Assembly (NCBI RefSeq): GCF_008041945.1
Contig: NZ_VKAD01000001.1
Coordinates: 1,922,001-1,986,000 of the forward strand
Origin: Reinekea thalattae
GTDB taxonomy: Bacteria; Pseudomonadota; Gammaproteobacteria; Pseudomonadales; Natronospirillaceae
DNA length: 64,000 nucleotides
Reading direction: 5' to 3'
The notes under the pieces were generated by a model. The model was not told the DNA's origin. It saw nothing but the letters and a program-made list of their open reading frames with translations, and did no database searches. How positions within the stretch are numbered: position 1 is the first letter of the stretch; every line of letters starts with the position of its first letter. Position numbers and translations under genes: made by a program. Of this stretch, positions 43,976-52,144 are shown piece after piece.

Positions 43976-44022
43976 GCATCCATCCATCGTGTTTTTATTA
44001 AGATAGATGGACGGATGGATGC
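43976..44022. terminator. Long hairpin downstream of the autotransporter gene
   Basis: GCATCCATCCATC (43976-43988) pairs with GATGGACGGATGGATGC (44006-44022) with one bulge region. It lies 37 bases past the autotransporter stop. A T-rich stretch sits in the loop rather than after the stem, so it is a weak intrinsic terminator or an mRNA 3' stabiliser. The remaining 43800-44058 gap shows no gene. Confidence 0.55.
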
Positions 44023-44058
44023 TATAGCAGGTTAATTTAAGTTCATTAAGTTAATTAA

Positions 44059-46650
44059 TTAAAATTGATACGCTGCCGTAAAGTGGCCATTGGTGTAGCT
44101 TTCATCACTGTTACTACCCATGCTTAAACCCATAGAAATAGTTAAGTCGGTCCATGCCTGCATGCTGTAACCCACTCCTGCAAACGGAGTCGTGCTTGTG
44201 CCATTTTCTGCACTGTAAGTCAGATTGTTACCACTTAAATTAACACTGATGTCGTCATCGCTAGAATTTAAAGCGCTAACACCTAACGTTAAAGAGAGGT
44301 TACTGTTTTCAAATAGTTGATAAACCGTTGCCAGTTGCAGCGTTGTTGTTAACGTTTGTAGATTACGACTATCCACCGTTAAATTTGCTGACGAACCTGT
44401 TTCGGTGTAATCACTTAACTGAGCAATGGTGACATCAAGGCTGGCAGAGGGTTGGATCGCCAAAGCATCTGTCACGTCAAAAGACGTGCTGACAGTGACA
44501 GAAGGGCTGATATAAAAACTGCCAAAGTCTGACGTTGCCGTCTCTGAACCATTGTTGATGTAACGTTCGTTTTCATTATTAGCAATACCGACTAACAGTG
44601 AAGAAGATAGGTTAATCACTTCAAGATTTTTTGTGTAATAACCACCGCCATAAAAACTGCTTGTGGTGTTTTCAAACGACCCTGAACTTTCGGTTAAGGT
44701 GTTTACCATGCCAACTAACGTACCAAAGCGATTGCCGTTGGTGTCTTTTTCAAAACCTATAACCAGACCAACATGAGCGGAGTCGTATGCCGATGCTGTG
44801 TCGGTTTTTTCATGCGACAAACTGCCACCAAAGAACTGAGACCAAGCTACCGGTTTGCGCTCTTGAATCAACATGCTTGGCGATAGCGTCAGCGCAGCAA
44901 CTTGCACAGGCGCAAGCGGTTTTGCATCCGCCATCATACGTTGGCGAGTAATGCTGTGAACAGAGGCGGTAGAAGACGCAAGAGTTGTAGAACGAGAAGC
45001 TTCGTTGGCGCTGTCGAGTGTGATAATGCTCTCGTCAGCAATAAGTGCAAGACCGCCTATCACATTAATATTTTCGATTGTTTGTGTTGATGCCGCGAGT
45101 GTTTGGTTTGAACCATTAGAGTAAATATTAAGCGTGTCATTATCCGTTGTGCCGCCTAAATCAATTCCACCAACAATGACAGAACCTGCTAATAAGTTAA
45201 CCGTAGTGTCGGTTGTATCAGACCCCAAAATGGCATAACCACCTTCGCCTGTTGATGAAATCGTCCCGCTGTTTGTAATCGTGGTGTTAGATTGATAATC
45301 GCTTAAATAAATGCCGTGAGCGTCTTTACCTTCAACGAGTATGTTGCCCGTATTAGATATGATCGTACCATCACCCTCTGATACATAAATACCGCTAGAT
45401 TGTTCACCCAATGTGGAAAGTGTTCCAGTGTTAGTGATATTAATATTTTGGTCAGAAACATAAATCGCATGAGACGCAGAAGTAAAAGTACTTGAACCTG
45501 CTTCTGTTGAGATCGTGCCAGTGTTGGTAATGTCAGCAGAGTAACCATTGACATAAAGACCTTCGGCAGAAGTACTTGAAGTTGTAATGGTTCCTGTATT
45601 GGTAAAATCTATGTAGCCACCTGAGAGCCATAATCCATCAGAGTTTCTGTCGTTGGTGGAGATAGAGCCATTGTTAATAATGGTACTGTTGTCACCTGTC
45701 ACTGCCATTGCATTAGCGCCAAGGTCGGTTGTGAAAATAGAACCGTTGTTGGTTATTGTGGTGTTTGCACCAGTAGATACAAAGGCGAGAGAATTGTAGT
45801 AAATAGAGGAAATAGAGCCGTTATTAGTAATAGTGGCATTGTCTCCATCGGAATAAAGACCGTAGGCACTTCCACCAGAAGTCGAGATGTCGCCCGCATT
45901 GCTGATATTTGCATTTTCACCTATTGAATAAATACCATAAGCGTCTGCACCTGCCGTTTCTATGGTTCCGCTGTTGGTGATTGTATTGTTATCTCCATCT
46001 GCGTTTATACCGTAAGCATCTGCACCATTTGTAGTAATGGTTCCATCGTTAGTGATGACGTTATTACTGCCGTCTGTTGTAATAGCATGAGATAAGCCGC
46101 CATTACCTCCTGCACCAAAAGTTGTGATAGTGCCGCTATTGGTTATTTGATTCGAACCACCCGCAACACTTATTCCTTGTTCGCCTTCGTCGTTGGAGAT
46201 CAGAATACTGCCACTATTAAGTATTGTGTTATTTTCACCTTCTACATAGACACCTACAGAAAACTGCTGGACCATGTCGATACTGCCTGAGTTAATTATA
46301 GTATTTTCATCACCAGTGACGTTAAAACTAGCAAAGTAAACGGATAATGCGCCATCATTTGTTAGCGTATTGTTATTACCCGTCGTCTCGATACCGGTAT
46401 GGTATGACGTGATTGAGCCATAGTTAGTAACGGTGTTTTCATCACCAGTTGTTCTAATCGCCCTACCTTGAAGGCTAGTTGTTCGTATCGAACCGTCTTC
46501 CGCCACAGTAATCGAATCATCACCGTCAATGGTATTGCCACCGTTTTCTGTGGTTTCTGCTGTATCAATTGTAAAATCATCAGCGAATGCTGTTAATGAG
46601 AGGGCACTACTGGTACCGAGCAATAATGCCAGTGTTGATTTTTTAAACAT
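44059..46650 (-). CDS. Type V autotransporter with repetitive beta-helix passenger
   Basis: An 863-residue secreted/outer-membrane protein. The signal peptide is residues 1-23 (MFKKSTLALLLGTSSALSLTAFA). The passenger (about 24-560) is made of 20-24-residue repeats of the form GDNNTITNSGTIxTxGxxAxGI. These are rich in Asn, Thr, Gly and Ser and fit a right-handed beta-helix. After a linker, a beta-barrel translocator of about 270 residues starts near WSQFFGGSLSHEKT and ends with the aromatic terminus AAYQF needed for outer-membrane assembly. No protease or lipase motif was seen, so adhesin or biofilm function is the best guess. The start codon directly follows a C9 tract. Confidence 0.92.
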   Translation of the reverse strand: MFKKSTLALLLGTSSALSLTAFADDFTIDTAETTENGGNTIDGDDSITVAEDGSIRTTSLQGRAIRTTGDENTVTNYGSITSYHTGIETTGNNNTLTNDGALSVYFASFNVTGDENTIINSGSIDMVQQFSVGVYVEGENNTILNSGSILISNDEGEQGISVAGGSNQITNSGTITTFGAGGNGGLSHAITTDGSNNVITNDGTITTNGADAYGINADGDNNTITNSGTIETAGADAYGIYSIGENANISNAGDISTSGGSAYGLYSDGDNATITNNGSISSIYYNSLAFVSTGANTTITNNGSIFTTDLGANAMAVTGDNSTIINNGSISTNDRNSDGLWLSGGYIDFTNTGTITTSSTSAEGLYVNGYSADITNTGTISTEAGSSTFTSASHAIYVSDQNINITNTGTLSTLGEQSSGIYVSEGDGTIISNTGNILVEGKDAHGIYLSDYQSNTTITNSGTISSTGEGGYAILGSDTTDTTVNLLAGSVIVGGIDLGGTTDNDTLNIYSNGSNQTLAASTQTIENINVIGGLALIADESIITLDSANEASRSTTLASSTASVHSITRQRMMADAKPLAPVQVAALTLSPSMLIQERKPVAWSQFFGGSLSHEKTDTASAYDSAHVGLVIGFEKDTNGNRFGTLVGMVNTLTESSGSFENTTSSFYGGGYYTKNLEVINLSSSLLVGIANNENERYINNGSETATSDFGSFYISPSVTVSTSFDVTDALAIQPSASLDVTIAQLSDYTETGSSANLTVDSRNLQTLTTTLQLATVYQLFENSNLSLTLGVSALNSSDDDISVNLSGNNLTYSAENGTSTTPFAGVGYSMQAWTDLTISMGLSMGSNSDESYTNGHFTAAYQF

Positions 46651-46668
46651 GGGGGGGGGTTCCTAACT
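46651..46668 (-). promoter_or_regulatory. C9 homopolymer between ribosome site and start codon of the autotransporter
   Basis: On the minus strand the order is TTAGGAA, nine C residues, then the ATG. The AGGA is thus ten bases from the start codon, and the spacer is almost entirely the homopolymer. Slipped-strand gain or loss of C changes the spacing and so the translation efficiency. This is the arrangement expected of a phase-variable surface protein. Confidence 0.8.
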
Positions 46669-46750
46669 TCGAATCTTATCGCTAAAACGATCATCATTGA
46701 GTTTTGCAAACGAGGATCAGCCAAAAGGGTGGTACTCATAAAATATGCAC

Positions 46751-46780
46751 ATTATACATTTTATTCGATGAAAGTAGACA
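46751..46780 (-). promoter_or_regulatory. Probable promoter of the autotransporter gene
   Basis: A perfect TATAAT (complement at 46751-46756) preceded by TG lies about 100 bases before the start codon. The matching -35 region is poor (GTCTAC-like), so this may be an extended -10 promoter. It gives a leader of roughly 90 bases ending in the C9 tract. Confidence 0.5.
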
Positions 46781-46999
46781 GGTCTGTATTATGCTTGTTC
46801 CGCAAGATTTTGATTATTTTTTATTTATGTGAACTGGGTAGTGCAGCGCAATTAGGAAGCCGTCTTCATTATGAAAACCACAAGGCCAAATGACCGCTCA
46901 ATTGGAACGCCTAGATAGCAGGTGAACAAGGGAAGGGACAACCGAAGTGGATGAAAGGTAAGAACCTATTGTGTTTAGTAAACGCAGAACGGCATCAAG
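46781..46999. other. Gap without recognised gene
   Basis: Apart from the autotransporter promoter at its edge, this stretch between the autotransporter and the nucleotidyltransferase gene shows no convincing reading frame, RNA gene or repeat. Its purine-rich part (46920-46970) is unlike the flanks, but I cannot assign it. Confidence 0.4.
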
Positions 47000-47626
47000 C
47001 TAAGCCTTATCGACGCTTACCGTGGCATTCACTAATTGAGACAAGACAGCTAGATTTGTTGGCTCAGCAAAAACCTGCTTAAACAATAAAAAGGTGGCAG
47101 CATCGTTTTCTTGCAACCATGAAAAGCTTTGCTTTGAACCCAGGTACCAGCGGCCTCGTAATTCAAAATAGATACTTAGCAGCTCGCAAGGCAACCAAGA
47201 TCTTCTGTAGTTCGACTCTACTGAATTACCCGCAGCTCGCTGCAACATATTGTTTGCCCACTGAATAAGGTGTTCACGAGCATCGTCAGCCATTGGCTCA
47301 GGGCCTTGGTCAAAATAAGAAGTCACCTTAGCTAAAAAATCTTGCCCGCGCCCAGTCTTGTCGTAATACAGCTCGCCACCGACAAAGCGTAGGAATTCAT
47401 TTTTATTTGGAACTGCCTGATCTAAAGAATATAGCCAGCAGTCCAACTTTTTACCTTCGAACAATCGAACATCTTTATCGACTAGCGGAGCGTTACAGAA
47501 ACAGGCAACATCAATATCACTCTGTTCGCTGTAGTCTCCGCGTACAGTCGAACCATATAAAATAATAAATTCGGGCTGATATTTTTTTGCTAACTGAGCT
47601 ACAGCTTTTAGTGCGATATCTTTCAG
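47000..47626 (-). CDS. Nucleotidyltransferase (AadA-like) with a non-ATG/GTG/TTG start
   Basis: The frame ending at 47000 extends well upstream of its first TTG (47464) and encodes a complete nucleotidyltransferase core: FIILYGSTVRGDYSEQSDIDVAC. This has the GS and DxD metal motif of the pol-beta superfamily. The C-terminal part (YRRSWLPCELLSIYFELRGRWYLGSKQSF) resembles the helical domain of aminoglycoside adenylyltransferases. The frame is closed by a TAG near 47640. Between it and the core only CTG (47626) or ATT (47632) could start. GAGGT lies just before the CTG. The product from CTG has 208 residues. The substrate is unknown; antibiotic modification is possible but not shown. Confidence 0.7.
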   Translation of the reverse strand: MKDIALKAVAQLAKKYQPEFIILYGSTVRGDYSEQSDIDVACFCNAPLVDKDVRLFEGKKLDCWLYSLDQAVPNKNEFLRFVGGELYYDKTGRGQDFLAKVTSYFDQGPEPMADDAREHLIQWANNMLQRAAGNSVESNYRRSWLPCELLSIYFELRGRWYLGSKQSFSWLQENDAATFLLFKQVFAEPTNLAVLSQLVNATVSVDKA

Positions 47627-47703
47627 ATCAATACCTCGTTTCTATGACAGCACACTTAAATTTCTCTTACAAACATCATAATCAAGATACGTTAAGGTAT
47701 GGA

Positions 47704-48039
47704 TTAATCATTGATAATTGCATTTCCAATGCTCTCCAAAATTCTTTCTTCTTCATTGGAATTTGGCCACGGGCCTGATGAAAGCCAATCAGGAATAGGT
47801 TTCGACTGCGACTTCAACGCTACTAACAAATACACCCTTGCCCACGAGTCAGCAGGGTCAATATTCAACATATCCTCCGCTACTCGTTCAGCAGAGTTAA
47901 AATCCTTATTTGCAATATGCACACGTACTGCCTCTGAAAGGTCTCCATAAATACAGGCCATATCAAATTGATCCGTAGGGCAATCTGCATAGCTAAACGA
48001 GGAATAAAAAACGATGGCAATAATGATTAACTTATTCAT
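47704..48039 (-). CDS. Small secreted protein of unknown function
   Basis: A 111-residue protein with a signal peptide (MNKLIIIAIVFYSSFSYA). The mature part has two Cys near its start (DCPTDQFDMACIYGD), likely a disulfide. A helical pair follows, with NKDFNSAERVAEDMLNIDPADSWARVYLLVAL, which looks like one TPR-type repeat. The start at 48039 is chosen for the signal peptide; the longer frame to 48159 is implausible. The ribosome site is weak. Confidence 0.6.
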   Translation of the reverse strand: MNKLIIIAIVFYSSFSYADCPTDQFDMACIYGDLSEAVRVHIANKDFNSAERVAEDMLNIDPADSWARVYLLVALKSQSKPIPDWLSSGPWPNSNEEERILESIGNAIIND

Positions 48040-48185
48040 AATAAAAACTAACACTCTTATTAAATAACAACCCCGATTGGCTTTTCCATATTCATCAAAT
48101 AATCGCCATAATGTAAAACGGCTATTCGTTTTTGTGTTTAATCTACTACAGCTAAACATGTTCGATAATTATCAATACGCTCAAT

Positions 48186-48521
48186 CTAAACCACTATTTC
48201 ATTTTCCAGCTCAACTAGCTTGTCAAGGATACTGATAAATTTTTCACCAAAGGGGGTAATAACATACTCTACTCTTGGTGGAACTTCGTTATATTCAATT
48301 CGCTTAATAATGCCAAACTCTATATTTTTACGTAGGCACTCATTCAGTACTTTTGTCGTTAACCCTTCAACACTTCGTACCATTTCACCAGGCCTGTTGA
48401 TTTTTTCAGCCAACAATTGATACACCGTTAATGACCACTTACAGCGAAAAACAGCTTCGACAATGCGCTTGCTGCGTTCTGGTGCAGAATTTCTTGAAAA
48501 TAATTTTTCCTTATAAATCAT
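48186..48521 (-). CDS. HxlR-family transcriptional regulator
   Basis: A 111-residue winged-helix regulator. FRCKWSLTVYQLLAEKINRPGEMVRSVEGLTTKVLNECLRKNIEFGIIKR and VEYVITPFGEKFISIL are the HxlR motifs. The usual early Cys of redox-sensing HxlR proteins is replaced by a Cys in FRCKW, so thiol sensing of quinones or aldehydes is possible. It is divergent from an SDR gene and probably controls it through the palindromes between them. Confidence 0.9.
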   Translation of the reverse strand: MIYKEKLFSRNSAPERSKRIVEAVFRCKWSLTVYQLLAEKINRPGEMVRSVEGLTTKVLNECLRKNIEFGIIKRIEYNEVPPRVEYVITPFGEKFISILDKLVELENEIVV

Positions 48522-48535
48522 AAAGATATACCTGT

Positions 48536-48565
48536 TAGTACCTAGGTTACTAAATAGTACGTACT
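48536..48565. promoter_or_regulatory. Two palindromic operators between the HxlR and SDR genes
   Basis: TAGTACCTAGGTTACTA (48536-48552) is a near-perfect palindrome. AGTACGTACT (48556-48565) is a perfect one with the same TAGTAC half-site. Sites of the TACTnnnnAGTA type are known for HxlR-family regulators such as YodB and HypR. They overlap the likely promoters of both divergent genes. Confidence 0.65.
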
Positions 48566-48630
48566 GTTCGAAATTAAATTGTATTTGTAATCTGGCTCTG
48601 CACTTTACATATGACTATTAGGATATTCAA

Positions 48631-49398
48631 ATGAAAAACACAGAGCAATTTATTGCACTTATTATTGGTGGAACAAGTGGCATGGGGCTAGAAAGCGCAA
48701 AGCTTTTACTGGGCCGCGGCATCAAAACGGTTATTGTAGGCCGTAATGCTGACAAGCTGAATCAAGCTCAAACCTTACTGGCTGAGTATGGTGAAATAAG
48801 CACAATACAGGCTGACCTATACAATGCCGACGATGTTGAGCGTATTGTTCAATTTGCCAATGATAATAACATTCACATTAAATACCTACTTAATTCTGCA
48901 GGCTACTTTAAACCGAAGCCATTTATTGAACATGACAATAATGACTACGATATTTATCATGAACTTAACCGCGCAATATTCTTTATATCGCAGGCTGTAG
49001 CTAAAAACATGATTGCACACAACAGTGGCTCTATTGTTAACATTGGTTCTATGTGGGCCAAACAAGCCATTAAAGCAACGCCATCTTCTGCTTACTCTAT
49101 GGCAAAAGCAGGCTTGCATGCACTTACACAACATTTAGCAATGGAATTAGCCGACAGCAACATTCGTGTCAATGCGATTTCACCAGCCTTAGTTAAATCA
49201 ACTATTTTTGAATCCTTTATTGACCCTAGCGTTATGGATGAAACTCTAGCGACCTTTAACAGTTTCCACCCAATTGGGCGCATTGGCCAACCTGAAGACG
49301 TAGCTAAAATAGCCAGTCTTTTATTGAGTGATGATACAAGTTGGGTAACAGGTGCAATATGGGATGTTGATGGCGGCGTAATTGCGGGCAGAAACTAA
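48631..49398 (+). CDS. Short-chain dehydrogenase/reductase
   Basis: A 255-residue classical SDR. The cofactor loop is [12 protein letters not shown] replaces the usual NNAG. The catalytic set is Ser in NIGSMWA and Tyr-x3-Lys in SAYSMAKAG. The C-terminal [29 protein letters not shown] is typical of FabG-like SDRs. ATG at 48631 follows AGGATATTCA. Divergence from an HxlR regulator suggests induction by a reactive carbonyl or quinone. Confidence 0.9.
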   Translation: MKNTEQFIALIIGGTSGMGLESAKLLLGRGIKTVIVGRNADKLNQAQTLLAEYGEISTIQADLYNADDVERIVQFANDNNIHIKYLLNSAGYFKPKPFIEHDNNDYDIYHELNRAIFFISQAVAKNMIAHNSGSIVNIGSMWAKQAIKATPSSAYSMAKAGLHALTQHLAMELADSNIRVNAISPALVKSTIFESFIDPSVMDETLATFNSFHPIGRIGQPEDVAKIASLLLSDDTSWVTGAIWDVDGGVIAGRN

Positions 49399-49453
49399 TA
49401 TAGTGATAGGAAGGGCTTAGGAAACTAAAGGGTTACCCTTCCGACTTCAAAGT

Positions 49454-49546
49454 CACCCACTTTAACAGTTGAAAAACTGACTTAAAAATTGCTACTGAAT
49501 AACCATTAGCGATGATTTATAAGAAACGAAAATCTTAAAGTGGGTG
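49454..49546. repeat. Perfect 12-bp inverted repeat, 69-bp spacer
   Basis: CACCCACTTTAA (49454-49465) and TTAAAGTGGGTG (49535-49546) are perfect inverted copies between the SDR stop and the stop of the small secreted-protein gene. The right arm runs into TGGGTGGCCTAATAAT, which recurs in altered form at 50160-50175. It may be the ends of a decayed integron-type recombination site or another small mobile unit. Confidence 0.55.
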
Positions 49547-49561
49547 GCCTAATAATTACTT

Positions 49562-49993
49562 TTAATCTGCCAACATGTTGGTAATTGCTTGTAGGTCTAA
49601 ATAGCGTGTATAGCCAGTTAAGCCATTAATGACATTACGATCGTTCATCAGCTCTTGCATGGCTACTTCACCAACCGAGCCAAAAGCAGTTTCCAGTGAA
49701 TTAGGGTTTTGCTTTTGAGCAATCTTAAACTCGTCAACACAATCCTCTAGTAATAATCGACTAAGTAAATCACCTACAAATTGATCACTTTCGAGTTTAT
49801 CGCTGTCAGTTATTTTTGAATAGGGTTTAATTTCAGGATGCTCTGCCATACCAAAATAGATCCACTTCGCTAAAAGCTTTCTTTCCTCGCCGTTTAGAGA
49901 ATCTAGGAGGCAAGTAGAAAAATCTGCACTATGTGCGTACGTTGTTGAGACTGAAAACACTACAAACATGAGCGTCAAAAATTTATTTTTCAT
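49562..49993 (-). CDS. Small secreted protein of unknown function
   Basis: A 143-residue protein with a signal peptide (MKNKFLTLMFVVFSVSTTYA). The mature part is helical and acidic, with Cys in FSTCLLDSL and LLEDCVDEF. LLAKWIYFGMAEHPEIKPYSKIT is its most distinctive stretch. AAGGA lies eight bases before the ATG at 49993, which fixes the start against a longer frame. It sits between a directly repeated 16-mer (49541-49556 and 50160-50175). No family is recognised. Confidence 0.65.
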   Translation of the reverse strand: MKNKFLTLMFVVFSVSTTYAHSADFSTCLLDSLNGEERKLLAKWIYFGMAEHPEIKPYSKITDSDKLESDQFVGDLLSRLLLEDCVDEFKIAQKQNPNSLETAFGSVGEVAMQELMNDRNVINGLTGYTRYLDLQAITNMLAD

Positions 49994-50166
49994 AATATTA
50001 ATCCTTAATTTATTTACCAAAATTATCGCAGAGTTAACGAAGCGAACTAAGATACCTACCTTAGCACTTACAGTTTCAGTTAATAGCCTTTCATATAAAA
50101 CCATACACTCCATAATGAAGTTCATTCCTTGCTGAATGAGTCAGGCTATTTCTTTAGATTGGGCGG

Positions 50167-50224
50167 CCTAGTAACGCCTAAATCAGGTGCGCCGTAGGCG
50201 TCACCTGGATTTTTTTGTTAGGCG
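50167..50224 (-). other. Probable integron attC recombination site
   Basis: The site lies directly after the stop of the AlbA_2 gene. On the plus strand the arms are CGCCTAA (50175-50181), AATCAGGTG (50181-50189), CGCC (50190-50193), loop GTA, GGCG (50197-50200), CACCTGGATT (50202-50211) and TTAGGCG (50218-50224). The stem is perfect except for an extra T at 50201 and an extra G near 50208, both on the plus strand. These match the extrahelical bases on the recombining bottom strand of attC sites. GCCTAAC read in gene orientation fits the RYYYAAC core. The outer core (GTTACTA) departs from GTTRRRY. Confidence 0.75.
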
Positions 50225-50227
50225 ATT

Positions 50228-51031
50228 TTAATACCGTCTGTATGAGCTTGCACCCAGATGATTTATTAATAAATCAAGTTTTTCTTCCAGCCTTACATAG
50301 AAAGGATCATTGTCATTTTCTTGTATACTCTGAACATTTTGGTTGAGTCTATGTATTTCTTTCCATACTTCATTAATCGTTTCATTTGCTTCAGAAGCAT
50401 CGGAAGAGGATTGCTCTGCTGAGTGAAAAATATCTTCTAGGTAAATAAATACATCTTTGTTAAGTGTTTGCAACCTGGAAAGCAGCTTGTCTAACTCGCC
50501 TTTAACAGTACTATCAATAGATTCAACATTTTTTTCTAATTCTGTTACTGCATTCTTGAATTGAGATAGAAATTTATCACCCTCCTTGTTCATGAAAATA
50601 GCTAATAATTCATCGGGGTGAAGAGCTCTTACCCTACCATCTTCTCTAATTTTATACTCACCAGACTTTGTACAGTACGGTTTGTTTTTTCCAGAGGGGA
50701 TTTCGACTCGAAAAAATGGTTTATTGTTTGTGTTCTCAACAAAAATATTTAAATTTATAGGTGGAATACAATCAGATGCCATATTTTGAATTTGGAGTCT
50801 GTCATTGTCTGACGTAGAGCAGCCTTTAATAACTCCTCTCTCTAATCCATCGCTAGTCTTCTCTTCATCAACGCCAACTAAAATTGTTCCACCTGTATTT
50901 GAGTTTGCAAACGAAACTAAAACACTAGGCTTGACACCACCTGCATTCCTCTTGAATTCAACGTCTAACCCTTCAGGTTTCTCTAAAACTTCTTTTGCTT
51001 TCTTTGATACCGTTTTAAATTCGCGTGACAT
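50228..51031 (-). CDS. AlbA_2 (Schlafen-like) domain protein with coiled coil, probable integron cassette gene
   Basis: A 267-residue protein. Residues 15-140 form an AlbA_2 domain: GLDVEFKRNAGGVKPSVLVSFANSNTGGTILVGVDE and FFRVEIPSGKNKPYCTKSGEYKIREDGRV. Residues 150-255 are helical and coiled-coil in character. AlbA_2 domains bind nucleic acids and occur in regulators, Schlafen nucleases and defence proteins. No nuclease motif is evident here. The gene is AT-rich compared with its flanks. It is bounded by a probable attC site behind it and GTTAGGC ahead of its start, so it has the anatomy of an integron cassette. Confidence 0.8.
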   Translation of the reverse strand: MSREFKTVSKKAKEVLEKPEGLDVEFKRNAGGVKPSVLVSFANSNTGGTILVGVDEEKTSDGLERGVIKGCSTSDNDRLQIQNMASDCIPPINLNIFVENTNNKPFFRVEIPSGKNKPYCTKSGEYKIREDGRVRALHPDELLAIFMNKEGDKFLSQFKNAVTELEKNVESIDSTVKGELDKLLSRLQTLNKDVFIYLEDIFHSAEQSSSDASEANETINEVWKEIHRLNQNVQSIQENDNDPFYVRLEEKLDLLINHLGASSYRRY

Positions 51032-51051
51032 TGATTGTTACTCTGATTTGC

Positions 51052-51126
51052 GCCTAACAGTTTAATTTACCGCATGAGCGGCTTTTTATGGTGCAGTATA
51101 TAAAGGTTTGTTAAATCGACTGAATC
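51052..51126 (-). other. Possible second attC-like site upstream of the AlbA_2 gene
   Basis: In gene orientation the stretch begins ATTTAAC (fits RYYYAAC), contains a hairpin AAAGCCGC-TCAT-GCGGTAAA, and ends CTGTTAGGC (GTTAGGC fits GTTRRRY perfectly). The length of about 75 bases is usual. Internal pairing is poorer than in the site at 50167, so this is less certain. Confidence 0.45.
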
Positions 51127-51476
51127 CGCAGAATAGCCCTAATATGCTACCTCTTAGGATAGCTTGTCAATTTGCCAATAAGAAAAAGCTGCGCGTGCGC
51201 TATATAAAGAAATATAGCCGCTGCACTAGGCCAATAAACACAAAGGCTTGGCGCTGTATTTAGATGCCTTCCTAAATTAGCAGCTTGCGGCTACTCTCTT
51301 TTATTGCCGCTTACGCCTGAATATTCGGCTTTCGCTTTGTTTTACCGCGCAACTTTCCCGCTATTCAACAGTCTATGTGCTTTAACTCGCTAGCGAATTT
51401 ACCGTGGGTGGTTGATCACAGTAAAACCATCACCATTAACGGTGGACTGATAAATTTAGAAAGTAAGGAAACTCAT
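51127..51476. other. Gap without recognised gene
   Basis: No convincing reading frame or RNA gene lies between the cassette region and the FrnE-type gene. A local hairpin GCTATAT/ATATAGC is present near 51200-51222. Base composition shifts back toward the core-genome level through this stretch. Confidence 0.4.
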
Positions 51477-52127
51477 ATGAGTAAGATGACGATCGATATC
51501 GTTTCGGATGTAATGTGCCCTTGGTGCATTATTGGTTATAAGAACCTTGAAGCGGCGTTAGAAAAACTGCCAAACATTGAAACCGAGCTGCAATGGCAGC
51601 CGTTTGAATTGAACCCAAACATGCCGCCCGAAGGCCAGCAGTTGCTTGAGCATGTGATGGAAAAATACGGTTCTACGCCAGAGCAAAGCCAGCAGTCGCG
51701 TCAGATGTTAAAACAACGCGGTAAAGAGTGTGGTTTTGAATTTAACACTACCGACGATTCGCGCATTATTAATTCGTTTGATTGCCACCGGCTGTTAGCT
51801 TGGGCAAAAGAGCAGGGCCAGCAAACCGAATTAAAATTGGCGCTGTTTAAAGCACACTTTACCGACGGTAAAAAGCTAAACGATGATGAACAGCTATTAG
51901 ATGTTGCCGCTTCTATTGGTTTAGATCGCGACCGCGCTGCCGAAATTTTAAAAGGCGACGAGTACAAAGAGTTGGTTAAGCAGGAAGAGTCGGCGATGCA
52001 TCAGTTAGGTATTAACAGTGTGCCGACTTTTATTATTAATCAAAAATACGCCATTAGTGGTGGCCAACCAGTGGATGTGTTTTATCAGTCGTTGCAGCAA
52101 ATTGCTAACGAAGCCGAACAGGCCTAA
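51477..52127 (+). CDS. DsbA-family oxidoreductase, FrnE type
   Basis: A 216-residue cytoplasmic thioredoxin-fold protein without a signal peptide. The active site is CPWC at about residues 15-18 (DVMCPWCIIGYKNLE). The helical insertion is followed by the cis-Pro loop GINSVPTFIINQKYAISGGQP. This order defines the FrnE/2-hydroxychromene isomerase-like branch, linked to oxidative-stress resistance or polyketide work in other bacteria. AAGGA before the ATG at 51477 fixes the start; the frame from 51375 is not needed. Confidence 0.9.
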   Translation: MSKMTIDIVSDVMCPWCIIGYKNLEAALEKLPNIETELQWQPFELNPNMPPEGQQLLEHVMEKYGSTPEQSQQSRQMLKQRGKECGFEFNTTDDSRIINSFDCHRLLAWAKEQGQQTELKLALFKAHFTDGKKLNDDEQLLDVAASIGLDRDRAAEILKGDEYKELVKQEESAMHQLGINSVPTFIINQKYAISGGQPVDVFYQSLQQIANEAEQA

Positions 52128-52144
52128 GTTTTATTTGCACAGCT

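Noticed and set aside
46781-46999. Possible insertion-sequence or group II intron remnant from a purine-rich stretch
   Set aside because: No reading frame, terminal repeats or conserved ribozyme motif could be shown.
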